From the NCBI GenBank assembly GCA_964394665.1, contig CAYMYN010000002.1, positions 62,001 to 126,000 on the forward strand: a stretch of 64,000 nucleotides of DNA. Direction: 5' to 3'. The position numbers and the translations under genes are program-made. The DNA comes from CAYMYN01 sp964394665. Lineage in GTDB: Bacteria; Planctomycetota; UBA1135; GCA-002686595. Shown here one piece after another: positions 18,773 through 27,400 of this stretch. Numbering within the stretch: the stretch's first letter is position 1; the number at the start of each line of letters is the position of its first letter. The notes below the pieces were generated by a model that was given only the letters and a program-made list of their open reading frames with translations, did not search any database and was not told the origin of the DNA.

Positions 18773-19346
18773 CGAGGTACCTCGAAGGGGGGAATCCGCC
18801 GTCGAAACGACGGGTCGCCGCGGGAAATGGCCAGAGCTCATGGCGCGCGGCGCAGCGCCGATTGCTCGTTGGCCCGGATTGAATCGGGATTCCCGATCGA
18901 CGGTCAAGCGCCTTCACCCGAGAATCTGGCCGCGTGCCAATTCCGGCACACAATCGATTCCAGGAAACCCGCGCCGAGTCCGTCCCAGAAATCGGACCCT
19001 GCCCATAAGTCGAGTCTGGGTAGCGAGATGCGCCGATTCGATTCGACTTGCCGGAGGTGGATTCGCGAATTCGGGAAGGACGCCCGGACTGGAAGGCGCC
19101 CACCCAGCAGCGCTTCCGGCGGACCGCGCACGCCGGTCCTCGCGGGAGTGGCGCGGAAGGCGAGCTGGCGAGCGCTGAGGACCCGCCGCTCGGCGCGCTC
19201 CCCTGGGCCCGCCTGGACGGGCGACCTCGGAGGAGAGGCCGGCGATCGCTGCTACGCCGCCCGGCAGCGGCCCGGGGCTCGGGTCCCCGTCGCGGAGGTC
19301 GCTGCGCTGGAGCGGCGTCGTCCGGCGGCCCGCGGCCTCGTACGCG
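18773..19346. other. Long intergenic region, 574 bases
   Basis: The stretch between the unknown secreted protein and the 91-aa gene has no convincing gene. About 18880-19090 is markedly poorer in GC than its surroundings and contains repeated GATTCGATTCGA-like and GAATTCGG-like motifs. It includes the candidate promoter at 18879-18907. The rest (19100-19346) is GC-rich without recognisable structure. Confidence 0.5.
18879..18907 (-). promoter_or_regulatory. Candidate sigma-70 promoter with a palindrome in the spacer
   Basis: Read on the minus strand, TTGACC (18907-18902) and ATTCAA (18884-18879) are 17 bases apart. The spacer holds a palindrome at 18883-18897 whose 7-base arms ATCGGGA/TCCCGAT surround one base. 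This could be an operator overlapping the promoter of the secreted-protein gene, with a leader of about 100 bases. The -10 match is weak. Confidence 0.35.
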
Positions 19347-19622
19347 TCAGGCGATCTCGACGAAGCCTGGGACCGGGATCGGGGTCGGCTCCGGGGCGGC
19401 GGGCGCGGGTTTGCCGTTCGTCTCCGGCGCGGCGCCGGTGCTCGCCGGTCGGGGCAGGCCGTAGAGCGACACGCGCACGTTGTTGAAGGCGCACGTGTAG
19501 CACTTGTGGTAGCGGTTGCGCTGGCGGTCCTGGCACGTCCCCTGGTTCACCTTGTGGGCGAACAGGGCGTCGGCTCCGTCGATGCGGGTGGGGCAGTTGC
19601 GCAACTCGTGGGAGTTCGCCAT
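19347..19622 (-). CDS. Small cysteine-containing protein, possible metal site
   Basis: The 91-residue protein has a good ribosome site (GAGGAGG eight bases before the ATG). Cysteines at 10, 30, 41 and 44 (CPT, TCQD, KCYTCAFNN) could bind zinc or an iron-sulfur cluster, or form disulfides. The C-terminal third is a Pro/Ala/Glu-rich low-complexity tail. There is no signal peptide or membrane helix. I do not recognise the family; the KCYTCAFN motif looks conserved-domain-like, so it is probably a genuine gene. It stands alone, with about 240 bases before the sugar isomerase gene upstream. Confidence 0.6.
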   Translation of the reverse strand: MANSHELRNCPTRIDGADALFAHKVNQGTCQDRQRNRYHKCYTCAFNNVRVSLYGLPRPASTGAAPETNGKPAPAAPEPTPIPVPGFVEIA

Positions 19623-19860
19623 GGCGGGTCCTCCTCGGTGGGGCGTCGAGCGGCGAGACCTCGAGGGTCCCGTTCACGCGGCGCGGTGGAGCGGTCCTCG
19701 CCGGCGGGGCAGGGGGTCCGTGGCCCGGGCCATCGACCCGCGCCCTCCCCCAGAGCGCCGGGAACACCGCGGCGCCCATTCTCGGCCCCCCGCGAAGGTC
19801 CGATCAAGGCCCCGACAGGATTCGAACCCCTGGCCCGCCCCTGGGGCACCCCACGGGCTG

Positions 19861-20730
19861 CTAGGCCCGGCCCAGGGCCGCGCGCAGGCTCGCGAGGGCC
19901 TGGTGGGCGGCGGCAGGGCCGCGATGGCTGTCGCGGGAGAGCTCGACCGCGGCCAGGCCGCGGTAGCCGACCTCGAGCAGGGCGGCGAGGGTGCCCGGGA
20001 GGTCGAGATCGCCCTGACCGAAGGGCAGGTGCTCGTGCACGCCGGCGCGGATGTCGTCGAGGTGGAGGTGGGCGAGGTCGGGCGCCAGAGCGCGGATCTG
20101 GTCGGGCACCGGGAGGTCGCCGGTGCACAGCAGATGGCCGACGTCGAGGGTCAGGCCCAGGGCCGTTCCGTCGGCGCCCAGGCGCCGGCGCAGCTCGCGC
20201 CAACCGCTGGGGCGCTCGACGAACATGCCCGGCTCGGGCTCGAAGGCGAGCGCCACCCCGCGCTCGGCGGCCAGGTCGAGGGTCGAGCGCACGCCGTCGA
20301 CGAGCCGCGTCCAGAGCTCCTCGCGCTCGCGCCCTCCGACGCCGCCCTCGGCGGTCATCCCGCCCGGCGCGGCGCCAGCCCAGATCGACATCAGGGGCGC
20401 GCCGAGCTCGCGCGCGAGGTCCAGGCAGCGGCGGTGGAAGTCCAGGCGCCGAGCGCGGCCTTCGGCTTCCTCGTCGAGCAGGTTGGGGCCGTGTTTTCGG
20501 AACGGGTCGAGCAGGTAGCGCGCGCCCGTCTCGAGGGCCAGCTCGAGGCCCAACGACTCGCTGCGCGCCCGCACGGCCTCGACCTCCCGCGGATCGAGCC
20601 GGTACGGATCGAGCTGACCGACGTCCGGCGTGAGCGCCACGCCCTCGTACCCCAGGTCGGCGAGCAACGCCAAGGCGTCCAGCACGCGGTGGTGCGCGAG
20701 CCCGTTCGTGTTGTAGGCGAGTCGGAACAC
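19861..20730 (-). CDS. Sugar phosphate isomerase/epimerase (xylose-isomerase-like TIM barrel)
   Basis: I start at the GTG at 20730, 11 bases after the stop of the TatA/B-like gene; this gives 289 residues beginning VFRLAYNTNGLAHHR, where the family fold starts. The expected metal-binding set is visible: Glu in AFEPEPGMF, Asp in LTLDVGH, His in HLHLDD and GVHEH, and Glu in AVELSRD. The family (AP endonuclease 2-like TIM barrels) includes isomerases and epimerases of sugars and inositols. The substrate cannot be specified. It probably shares a transcript with the upstream gene. Confidence 0.8.
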   Translation of the reverse strand: MFRLAYNTNGLAHHRVLDALALLADLGYEGVALTPDVGQLDPYRLDPREVEAVRARSESLGLELALETGARYLLDPFRKHGPNLLDEEAEGRARRLDFHRRCLDLARELGAPLMSIWAGAAPGGMTAEGGVGGREREELWTRLVDGVRSTLDLAAERGVALAFEPEPGMFVERPSGWRELRRRLGADGTALGLTLDVGHLLCTGDLPVPDQIRALAPDLAHLHLDDIRAGVHEHLPFGQGDLDLPGTLAALLEVGYRGLAAVELSRDSHRGPAAAHQALASLRAALGRA

Positions 20731-20741
20731 GGGGTCGCGGA

Positions 20742-21260
20742 TCAGGAGCGCGGCACGCTGCCCGGCGGGGCGCCCGAATCGGGATCGATCTCGGGCGCAA
20801 TCTCGGTGGCCGGCTCGACCCCCGGTTCGGCGGGCGCGGCCGTCGAATCGGGCGCTTCGACCTGCGCCTCGGCGTCGGAAACGGCGGCTGGCCGGTGCGG
20901 CTCGCGCGAATCCCAGGGCACCTCGGGTGCGTGGCGAGCCTCCCAATCGCTCCCCTCGGGCGCGTTCTGCGCCTCGGGGAGGCCCTGTTGATCGAGGCGC
21001 CGGCGCCAGGTCTCGGGCCCGCCCTGCAGCGGATCGAAGCGGCGCGCCGAATCGACCCCGCGCTGGAGTTGGCGCCACTCCTCGGCCAGCCCGGTCTCGC
21101 GCCACATGGTCCCCAGGGAGCGCCGCAGCTTCACGACCTGGTGCGCGCCGCGCGCGGCGACCTCGGGCAAGCGACGCCCGAACACCATGATGGCGACCAC
21201 CAGGATGAACAGGAGCTCGCCGTAGGAGAGGTTGCCGAAGAGGGCCAACACGCGCGCCAT
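20742..21260 (-). CDS. TatA/TatB-like twin-arginine translocase subunit
   Basis: The ATG at 21260 gives 172 residues. Residues 10-28 form one membrane helix (LSYGELLFILVVAIMVFG) ending in the FG hinge, followed by RRLPEVARG and an amphipathic helix, which is the TatA/TatB layout. The remaining hundred residues are Pro/Glu/Ala-rich and probably disordered. The length is closer to TatB than to TatA, but the helix start (LSYGELLFI) is not decisive. No tatC lies in the window. It precedes the sugar isomerase by 11 bases. Confidence 0.8.
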   Translation of the reverse strand: MARVLALFGNLSYGELLFILVVAIMVFGRRLPEVAARGAHQVVKLRRSLGTMWRETGLAEEWRQLQRGVDSARRFDPLQGGPETWRRRLDQQGLPEAQNAPEGSDWEARHAPEVPWDSREPHRPAAVSDAEAQVEAPDSTAAPAEPGVEPATEIAPEIDPDSGAPPGSVPRS

Positions 21261-21435
21261 CCTAGCGATCCGCGGCACGCCGCGACCGCTCGACGCCGGA
21301 CCCGCCGCGGGCGGCCCGTCCGCGCAACGCCGCGGTACCCTGGGACGCGGACCTCCCCTCCTGGCGCGAGCCCGGCCGCGCCCCCGCCCGGCGACGGAGA
21401 GCGCGAACGGCCGCCGGCCGACCCGACCCGATCCC

Positions 21436-24174
21436 ATGGACCCCGACTTCGACACCCGCGTGAAGACCGTGTTCGACGCGGTCCTCGACCTGGCCGGCAG
21501 GGAGCGCGAAGCCGCCCTCGGGCGGGCCTGCGGGGACGATCGCGAGCTGCGCGCGCGGGTCGAGGCCTTGCTCGAGGCGGCGGAGCGGGACGGGGCGTTC
21601 TTGAACGACCCGACGCCCACCGCGGACGATTCGCCCGGCGCTTGGATCGGGCCCTACCGGCTGCTGGATCCCATCGGCGAAGGTGGCTTCGGCATCGTGT
21701 ACCGCGCCGAGCAGACCGGGCCGGTCCGTCGCCGCGTCGCGCTGAAGGTGCTGAAGCTCGGCATGGATTCGCGCGCGGTGGTGGCGCGCTTCGAGCAGGA
21801 ACGCCAGGCCCTGGCCCTGATGGACCACCCGAACATCGCCAAGGTGTTCGACGCGGGCACGTCGGAGTCGGGCCAGCCCTACTTCGCCATGGAGCTGGTG
21901 GAGGGCGAGCCGATCACGGCCTTCTGCGACCGGCGCGCGCTCGACCTGCGCCAGCGTCTGCTCTTGCTGGTCCAGGTCTGCCGCGCCGTCCAGCACGCGC
22001 ACACCAAGGGCATCCTGCACCGCGACATCAAGCCCGCGAACGTGCTCGTCGGCCTGCAGGACGGCCAGCCCGTGTGCCGCGTGATCGACTTCGGCATCGC
22101 CAAGGCGGTGCAGGGTCCGCTGACCGAACGCGCGATCTTCACCGAGCAACGCCAGCTCATCGGCACGCCCGAGTACATGAGCCCCGAGCAGGCCGCCGGC
22201 GACCCCGACATCGACACGCGCTCGGACGTGTACGCGCTCGGCGTGCTGCTCTACGAGTCGTTGACGGGGACGACGCCCTGCGATCCGACCACGCTGCGCT
22301 CGGCACCCTACGGAGAGGTGCAGCGTGTGCTGCTCGAGACGGATCCGCCCGCTCCGAGCGCGCGGCTGGCGCGGGCCCATGCGGATCGGGCGCAGGTAGC
22401 CGCCGCTCGCCGCACGGAGCCCGAACGCCTGCGATCGGCCGTGCGCGGCGAACTCGACTGGATCACGATGCGCGCGCTCGAGAAGGAGCGCGCCCGGCGC
22501 TACGACAGCGCGGGGGAACTCGCCGCGGATCTCGAGCGCCACCTCGCCGGCGAGCCCGTGCTGGCCGCCCCGCCGAGCGTCGCCTACCGTGCGCGCAAGA
22601 TCCTGCGTCGCCATCGCCTCGCCGTGGGCGTGGGCGCGATCGTCTCGGGTGCATTGATCTCCGGAGCGGCGTTGGCCCTCTGGCAGGCGGCCGTGGCCGC
22701 CGAACAACGCGACGTGGCCCAGCTCGAGGCCCAGGCGGCGGAGTCCGCGCGGGAGGAGGCCGAACGTCGGCGCCTGGAGACCGAAGCGGTGGCGCTCTTC
22801 GAAGCCGAGCGCCTGCGGCAGATCGACGTCGAGGCCATGGGCCGCCGCATCCTCGCCGACCTGCTCGAGGACGCGCAGCGGGGCATGCTTCGCGCCAACG
22901 TCACTCCCGAGAAGTTTGCCGAGCGCCGCGCACACCTCGAGGAGTTGCTCGCCGACGTCAACGCCACCAACATCGCGCGCAGCACGCTGGACGCGAGCAT
23001 CTTCGAGGGGGCGCGCAGCGCGGTCGACCTCCAGTTCCAGGAGCAGCCCCTCGTGCGCGCGCGGCTGCTGCTGACGCTCGGCGAGATCCTGCTCGAGCTG
23101 GGCCTGTACGAGCGTGCGGACGAGATGCTCGTGCCCGCGCTCGAGATCCGGCGGGCGAACCTGGGCGATCTCCACGTGGACACGCTCTGGGCGCTCGGAG
23201 CGCTGGCCACCCTGCGCACCTATCAGGACCGTTGGCCCGAGGCCGAGTTGCTCTTCGACGAGGCCCTGCGCGGCCGCCGCGCGACCCTCGGCGAGCTCCA
23301 CATGCAGACCTTGATCGAGCAGAACAACGTGGGCATGGCGAGGCTCTACCAAGGGCACCTGCGCGAGGCGGAGGCGCTGTTCGCGGACCTGCTCGAGAAG
23401 ATGCTCCTGACCGTCGGCCCCGATGCGCCCGCCCTCCTGCGCGTGTCGGCCAACCTGGGCGGCCTGCGGATGGAGTTGGGCGAGCCCGCCGCGGCCGAGC
23501 CGATCTTCCGCGACGCGCTCGAACGCGCGCGGCGCGTGTTCGGACCCGACCACCTCCACGTGCTCGCCACCACGAGCAATCTGGCGCTGGCGCTCGAGCG
23601 CTTGGGTCGCTTGGACGAGGCCGAGGAGCAGTACCGCGACGCGCTCGCCCGCGCGCGCCGTGCGCTCGGCGAGGACCATCCCGAGACGTTGCTCTACAAG
23701 AGCAACCTGGGATACCTGCTCGGCTCGCGCGGGAAGCTCGACGAGGCCCGAACCTGGACCTTGGAGGCCCTCGAAGCGCGCCGACGCCTGCTCGGCCCGC
23801 GCCACGCGGACACGCTCCAATCCCTGCACAACGCCGGCGTCCTGCTCGCGGCCCAGGGCGATCCCGCCGGCGCCGAGGCGCTGCAACGCGAGGCCCTCGA
23901 GGCCCGTCTCGTGTCGTGGGACGGCGCGCACTGGTCGGTCCTCCAGACCCGCGACTCGCTCGCCGAGCTCTACCTGCGGGAAGGCCGCCACGCCGAGGCG
24001 GAAGACCACCTGCTCGCCGCCCACCGCGACGTCGCCGCCTCCTCACAAGCCTCGCCCGCCCAACTCCTCGAACGCATCCAAGCCCTCATCCGCCTCTACG
24101 ACGCCTGGAACCCCACCCAAGCCGACCTCTGGCGCAGCGAACTCGCCCTCCAAACGCCCACCGACGCGCAGTGA
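21436..24174 (+). CDS. Membrane Ser/Thr protein kinase with C-terminal TPR domain
   Basis: The 912-residue product starts with a short helical segment, MDPDFDTRVKTVFDAVLDL, typical of a planctomycete kinase group. The Hanks-type kinase domain follows: glycine loop GEGGFGIV (81-88), VALK lysine 104, HRDIKPAN with Asp197, DFG at 218-220 and GTPEYMSPEQA. A membrane helix lies near 395-417, then a coiled-coil (about 425-500), then many kinesin-light-chain-like TPRs (about 540-900; repeated LEIRRANLGDLH, ALERARRVFGPDH, ALEARRRLLGPRH). All catalytic residues are present, so it should be active. The TPR part is predicted to face outside the cytoplasm and may sense or scaffold. Targets are unknown. 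Confidence 0.92.
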   Translation: MDPDFDTRVKTVFDAVLDLAGREREAALGRACGDDRELRARVEALLEAAERDGAFLNDPTPTADDSPGAWIGPYRLLDPIGEGGFGIVYRAEQTGPVRRRVALKVLKLGMDSRAVVARFEQERQALALMDHPNIAKVFDAGTSESGQPYFAMELVEGEPITAFCDRRALDLRQRLLLLVQVCRAVQHAHTKGILHRDIKPANVLVGLQDGQPVCRVIDFGIAKAVQGPLTERAIFTEQRQLIGTPEYMSPEQAAGDPDIDTRSDVYALGVLLYESLTGTTPCDPTTLRSAPYGEVQRVLLETDPPAPSARLARAHADRAQVAAARRTEPERLRSAVRGELDWITMRALEKERARRYDSAGELAADLERHLAGEPVLAAPPSVAYRARKILRRHRLAVGVGAIVSGALISGAALALWQAAVAAEQRDVAQLEAQAAESAREEAERRRLETEAVALFEAERLRQIDVEAMGRRILADLLEDAQRGMLRANVTPEKFAERRAHLEELLADVNATNIARSTLDASIFEGARSAVDLQFQEQPLVRARLLLTLGEILLELGLYERADEMLVPALEIRRANLGDLHVDTLWALGALATLRTYQDRWPEAELLFDEALRGRRATLGELHMQTLIEQNNVGMARLYQGHLREAEALFADLLEKMLLTVGPDAPALLRVSANLGGLRMELGEPAAAEPIFRDALERARRVFGPDHLHVLATTSNLALALERLGRLDEAEEQYRDALARARRALGEDHPETLLYKSNLGYLLGSRGKLDEARTWTLEALEARRRLLGPRHADTLQSLHNAGVLLAAQGDPAGAEALQREALEARLVSWDGAHWSVLQTRDSLAELYLREGRHAEAEDHLLAAHRDVAASSQASPAQLLERIQALIRLYDAWNPTQADLWRSELALQTPTDAQ

Positions 24175-24218
24175 ACCCCGACTCCCTTAACTCCCGTTCG
24201 GCCCCGCGAGTGTCCCCC

Positions 24219-24380
24219 ATGCCCCCAGCCAGCTCGGACCGCCCTCTCCCCCGCCCCTCGCCGGAACTCCGCGCACGGGTCAGGCTGGGACTGCGCTTGT
24301 CGGCCTGAGGGCTCGCGGTGGGCGCGCTCGTCGCCTGCGGGGACGGGGGGAGCGCGGGGACCGCGACTCATGCTGGAGTT
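24219..24380 (+). pseudogene. Decayed lipoprotein N-terminus at the island edge
   Basis: An ATG at 24219 opens a frame with a basic n-region (RARVRLGLRLSA). It is interrupted by a TGA at 24306-24308 and then continues in the same frame as GLAVGALVACGDGGSAG, a good lipobox (LVAC) with a typical Gly/Ser/Asp linker. Similarity to anything lipoprotein-like ends close to 24380, where the giant helicase gene's 3' side begins on the other strand. The simplest reading is an old lipoprotein gene cut by arrival of the defence island and then acquiring a stop codon. The remnant is short, so this is a moderate-confidence inference. Confidence 0.4.
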
Positions 24381-24400
24381 GCACGAATACTGCTTCCAGG

Positions 24401-27400
24401 TCACTCGTCCAGGACCTGGATGAAGTCAGCTACGATGCGCACGCGCCCTTCATCTTCGCAGTCGAGATGGAGAGCCTCGCAGGATGGGTTTAGCGGCTCG
24501 AGCATGATCCGGAAGTGGCGCCATGTGCCGTCCTCGGAGTGGACCTTCTCGCTGCGATAGCGCTTGATCGTGTAGCGTTCCCCCGTCTCGGGGTCCTGGT
24601 CGTCGCGTAAGGCGGCGAGCACGATGCGCGGCTCGCGGGAGCCCGCGGCCGCGGGGGCGAACAGGCAGTAGGACCCGTTCGGGATGCGTGGCTCCATCGA
24701 CCGGCCAACGACCTGGGCGACGAACATGCCCTTACACAGTTTCCGCACGCCCTCGACCTGAACCCACTCGGTGTCCGAACCTTCGGGGAGGTGCGTCTCG
24801 CCAAAGCCACCCGCCGCTGCCTGGAGCGTGACCAGCGGCACGCAGGTCCGGTAGCGATCCTGCGGCCGAGGATCCACTCGCCGCGGAGCCTTCGCGGAAC
24901 CCGAAGTCGGTTCCGGTCGAGACTTGGCCCGCTCGAACCAGCCCCCATCATGCTCGAGGGCCTCGCGCAGGTCTCTTCGCTCCAGGTAGGTTGCCAGCTT
25001 GCGGAAGTGGCGGCGCATGGCCTGTCGATCGTCCAGTTCGACACAGGAGATCTCGATCACCTCCCAGCCTTGATTGCGGAGCCAGGAACGGATGCGCTGG
25101 TCCTGTTCCCGGGTCGTCGGGTTGCCGTGCAGGTGGCCGCTGAGGCCGTCCAGGTAGATCGCCACGCCCTCCTCGGGTGCCTGGTGGGGCGCGCGATAGA
25201 TAACGTCGGGGGTCGTGGTGCCGATGGCGCGATCTAGATGCAATTGTTCCTCACGGATTCCGGCCTCGAAGCCGGCCGCGACGAGCAACTCGCGCAGGCG
25301 GCGCTCGCCGTCATTGGCTGAACGCCCCACCTCGGGCGCTGCGCTATCGGGATGCCGGGGCGGGATCTCATGGGACAGCGCCAGCTCCCGTCCCCAGGCC
25401 TCCAAACACTCGAGGGCGCGTCTACGGTCGAGGTGCTTGTGGTAGTAGCCGTTGCGGAAGGTCTGCAGGCAGTCGATGCAGGAGGTCTCGCAGGCGCCGG
25501 GACACTTCTCGACCAGGTCGCGGGCAGCGGCGAGCACTTCCCCAAAGCGCTGAACAACCTGGTCGAGCAAGCCCGAACCACCCGGCATGGGATCCCAAAG
25601 CAGGCCGTCGACCTCGTCACGGTACACGTGCCCGATCACCAGGACCTGGAGGTCGTCGCTCTGCATGTCCAGCACGCTGGCGGCCGCGAAACGCAGGGTC
25701 TCGAGGATGCTGTAGGCCGTGCCCTGATCCCGACACGCAGGTAGGGAGAGGACGTCCGCCGTCACGTCGGCGTAGAAGCCCACAGGCGTAGGCTCCCGGC
25801 GGCAGCGCTCCTGATGTCCTTCCGAAAACTTCTGGCGTTGCTCCAGGGACGAGAGAGGGGACACGCTCTGGCCACAGGTCGTGCACAGCGGATAGCCGAA
25901 GCGATCCTCACGCGAACTGTCGGCGATCGCGGACGAGGCACCCACGTTCACCAAGCGTAGGCGAACCCCACGGCGGTGCAGCACCGTCTGGGCTCCCCAG
26001 CTCCATGCACGGCCGCCGCCATGGGGTCCTCGCTCGAGGCCAAAGACGGCTACCGGGAGTTGGAAGCGTAGGTCCTCTTCGTCGGATATGTGGGACTGGT
26101 GCACCAGGTCCACGTCGCACACCGCAATGGTCTGGAGCACGGCCGAGTCGAGAGATGATGGGGTCGCCTTCAGGGTGGTGGGCCTGACCGCCTGGCGCTC
26201 GACGGAAATCTCGAAGGCCGGCGTCTCGATCCGGTCTTGGTCCACGTCGCGGTGGAAGCGTCGGGCCACGAAGCGATGGCCGTTGGCGTAGATCAGGTTG
26301 CCGGGCACGTACTCGCGCAGAGCCGTGCTGGGGGGCCGTGGAAGGGTGAAGTCGAGGGCTCCGGTACGCCAGAAGGGAATCTCAGCGGTGCCCAAGATGG
26401 AGCCCACCTCGAGGCCATACCCAGGCAGGAACCCCTGCGCGGCCAGCACCCCCATGGTGTTCGTGTCGTCGTAGCCCTCGGCCTCCCGGCGCTGCCGCTT
26501 GGCGGTTCCTTTGAGCCGCTTGATCAGCCGATCGCATCGGCGGAACAGAGCGTCGTCGTCGGGATCGAGATCGCCTCGCTGCTCTCGCGATCGACTCAAA
26601 CGCGCGATCTGGGCCATGGTCCAGTGCAAGCGTCCCGCGAGCCGCGCAACGACCGCTTCGAGGCGCGGCACCATCTGGTCGATGTGCTCTCGCAGCACCG
26701 CGGGGGTCACGACCTCTGCATCCGCGGCCGGCCAGCCCTGGGTGAAGGCCTGCTCCACGAAGGCCACCAGGTCGTTCCCGTGGCGGTCGATCAGGTCCCG
26801 CAGGGGCGAGCAGTCGAAGGGCTCGCCGCGCACCAAGCCATCCTCGAACAGGTACGCCGAGACCTGCGGGGGTAGGCAATGGTGCAGAGTCCTCTGGATC
26901 TCGGCGCGCTCGGCCTCGGGACGTCCCGGTTCTCGCCCGAGCTGGTGCAGCCGTGTGATGACCGTCGCGTGAACGTGCTTGGCGACCATCAGCTCGTTGC
27001 GCAGGTTGAAGGCGGGAGGATCGACGCGTCCGGCAAGGAGCTTCAGGGGTTCGTGGAAGTAGGCTCGGTCGTGGGAGACCGGTCGGCAGTAGGTGAGGTT
27101 GACTGCCATGCGGTGTCGTCGACCGGCCCGGCCGGCGCGTTGCCAGTAGTTGGCGGGCAGGGGCGGGACGTTGCGCATCAAGACCGAGTCGAGCTGGCCG
27201 ATGTCCACGCCTAGCTCGAGGGTCGGGGTGCAAACGAAGACGTTGACCGCCTCGGACTCGCCCTTGAAGAGGTTCTCGAGGCGCTCGCGCTCGGCCCGCG
27301 GGACCATGGCGGTGTGCTCCTCGGGCCGCAGCATCGTGTAGCCCTGGTCGAGCAACTGGAGGTCGTAGTCGTCCTCGTTCTCCCGAACGAACTCGAGACC

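Noticed and set aside
19800..19880. Annotating a tRNA gene on the minus strand
   Set aside because: A T-loop-like motif and pairable ends exist, but there is no anticodon arm and the T-stem has a mismatch, so it is listed only as an observation.
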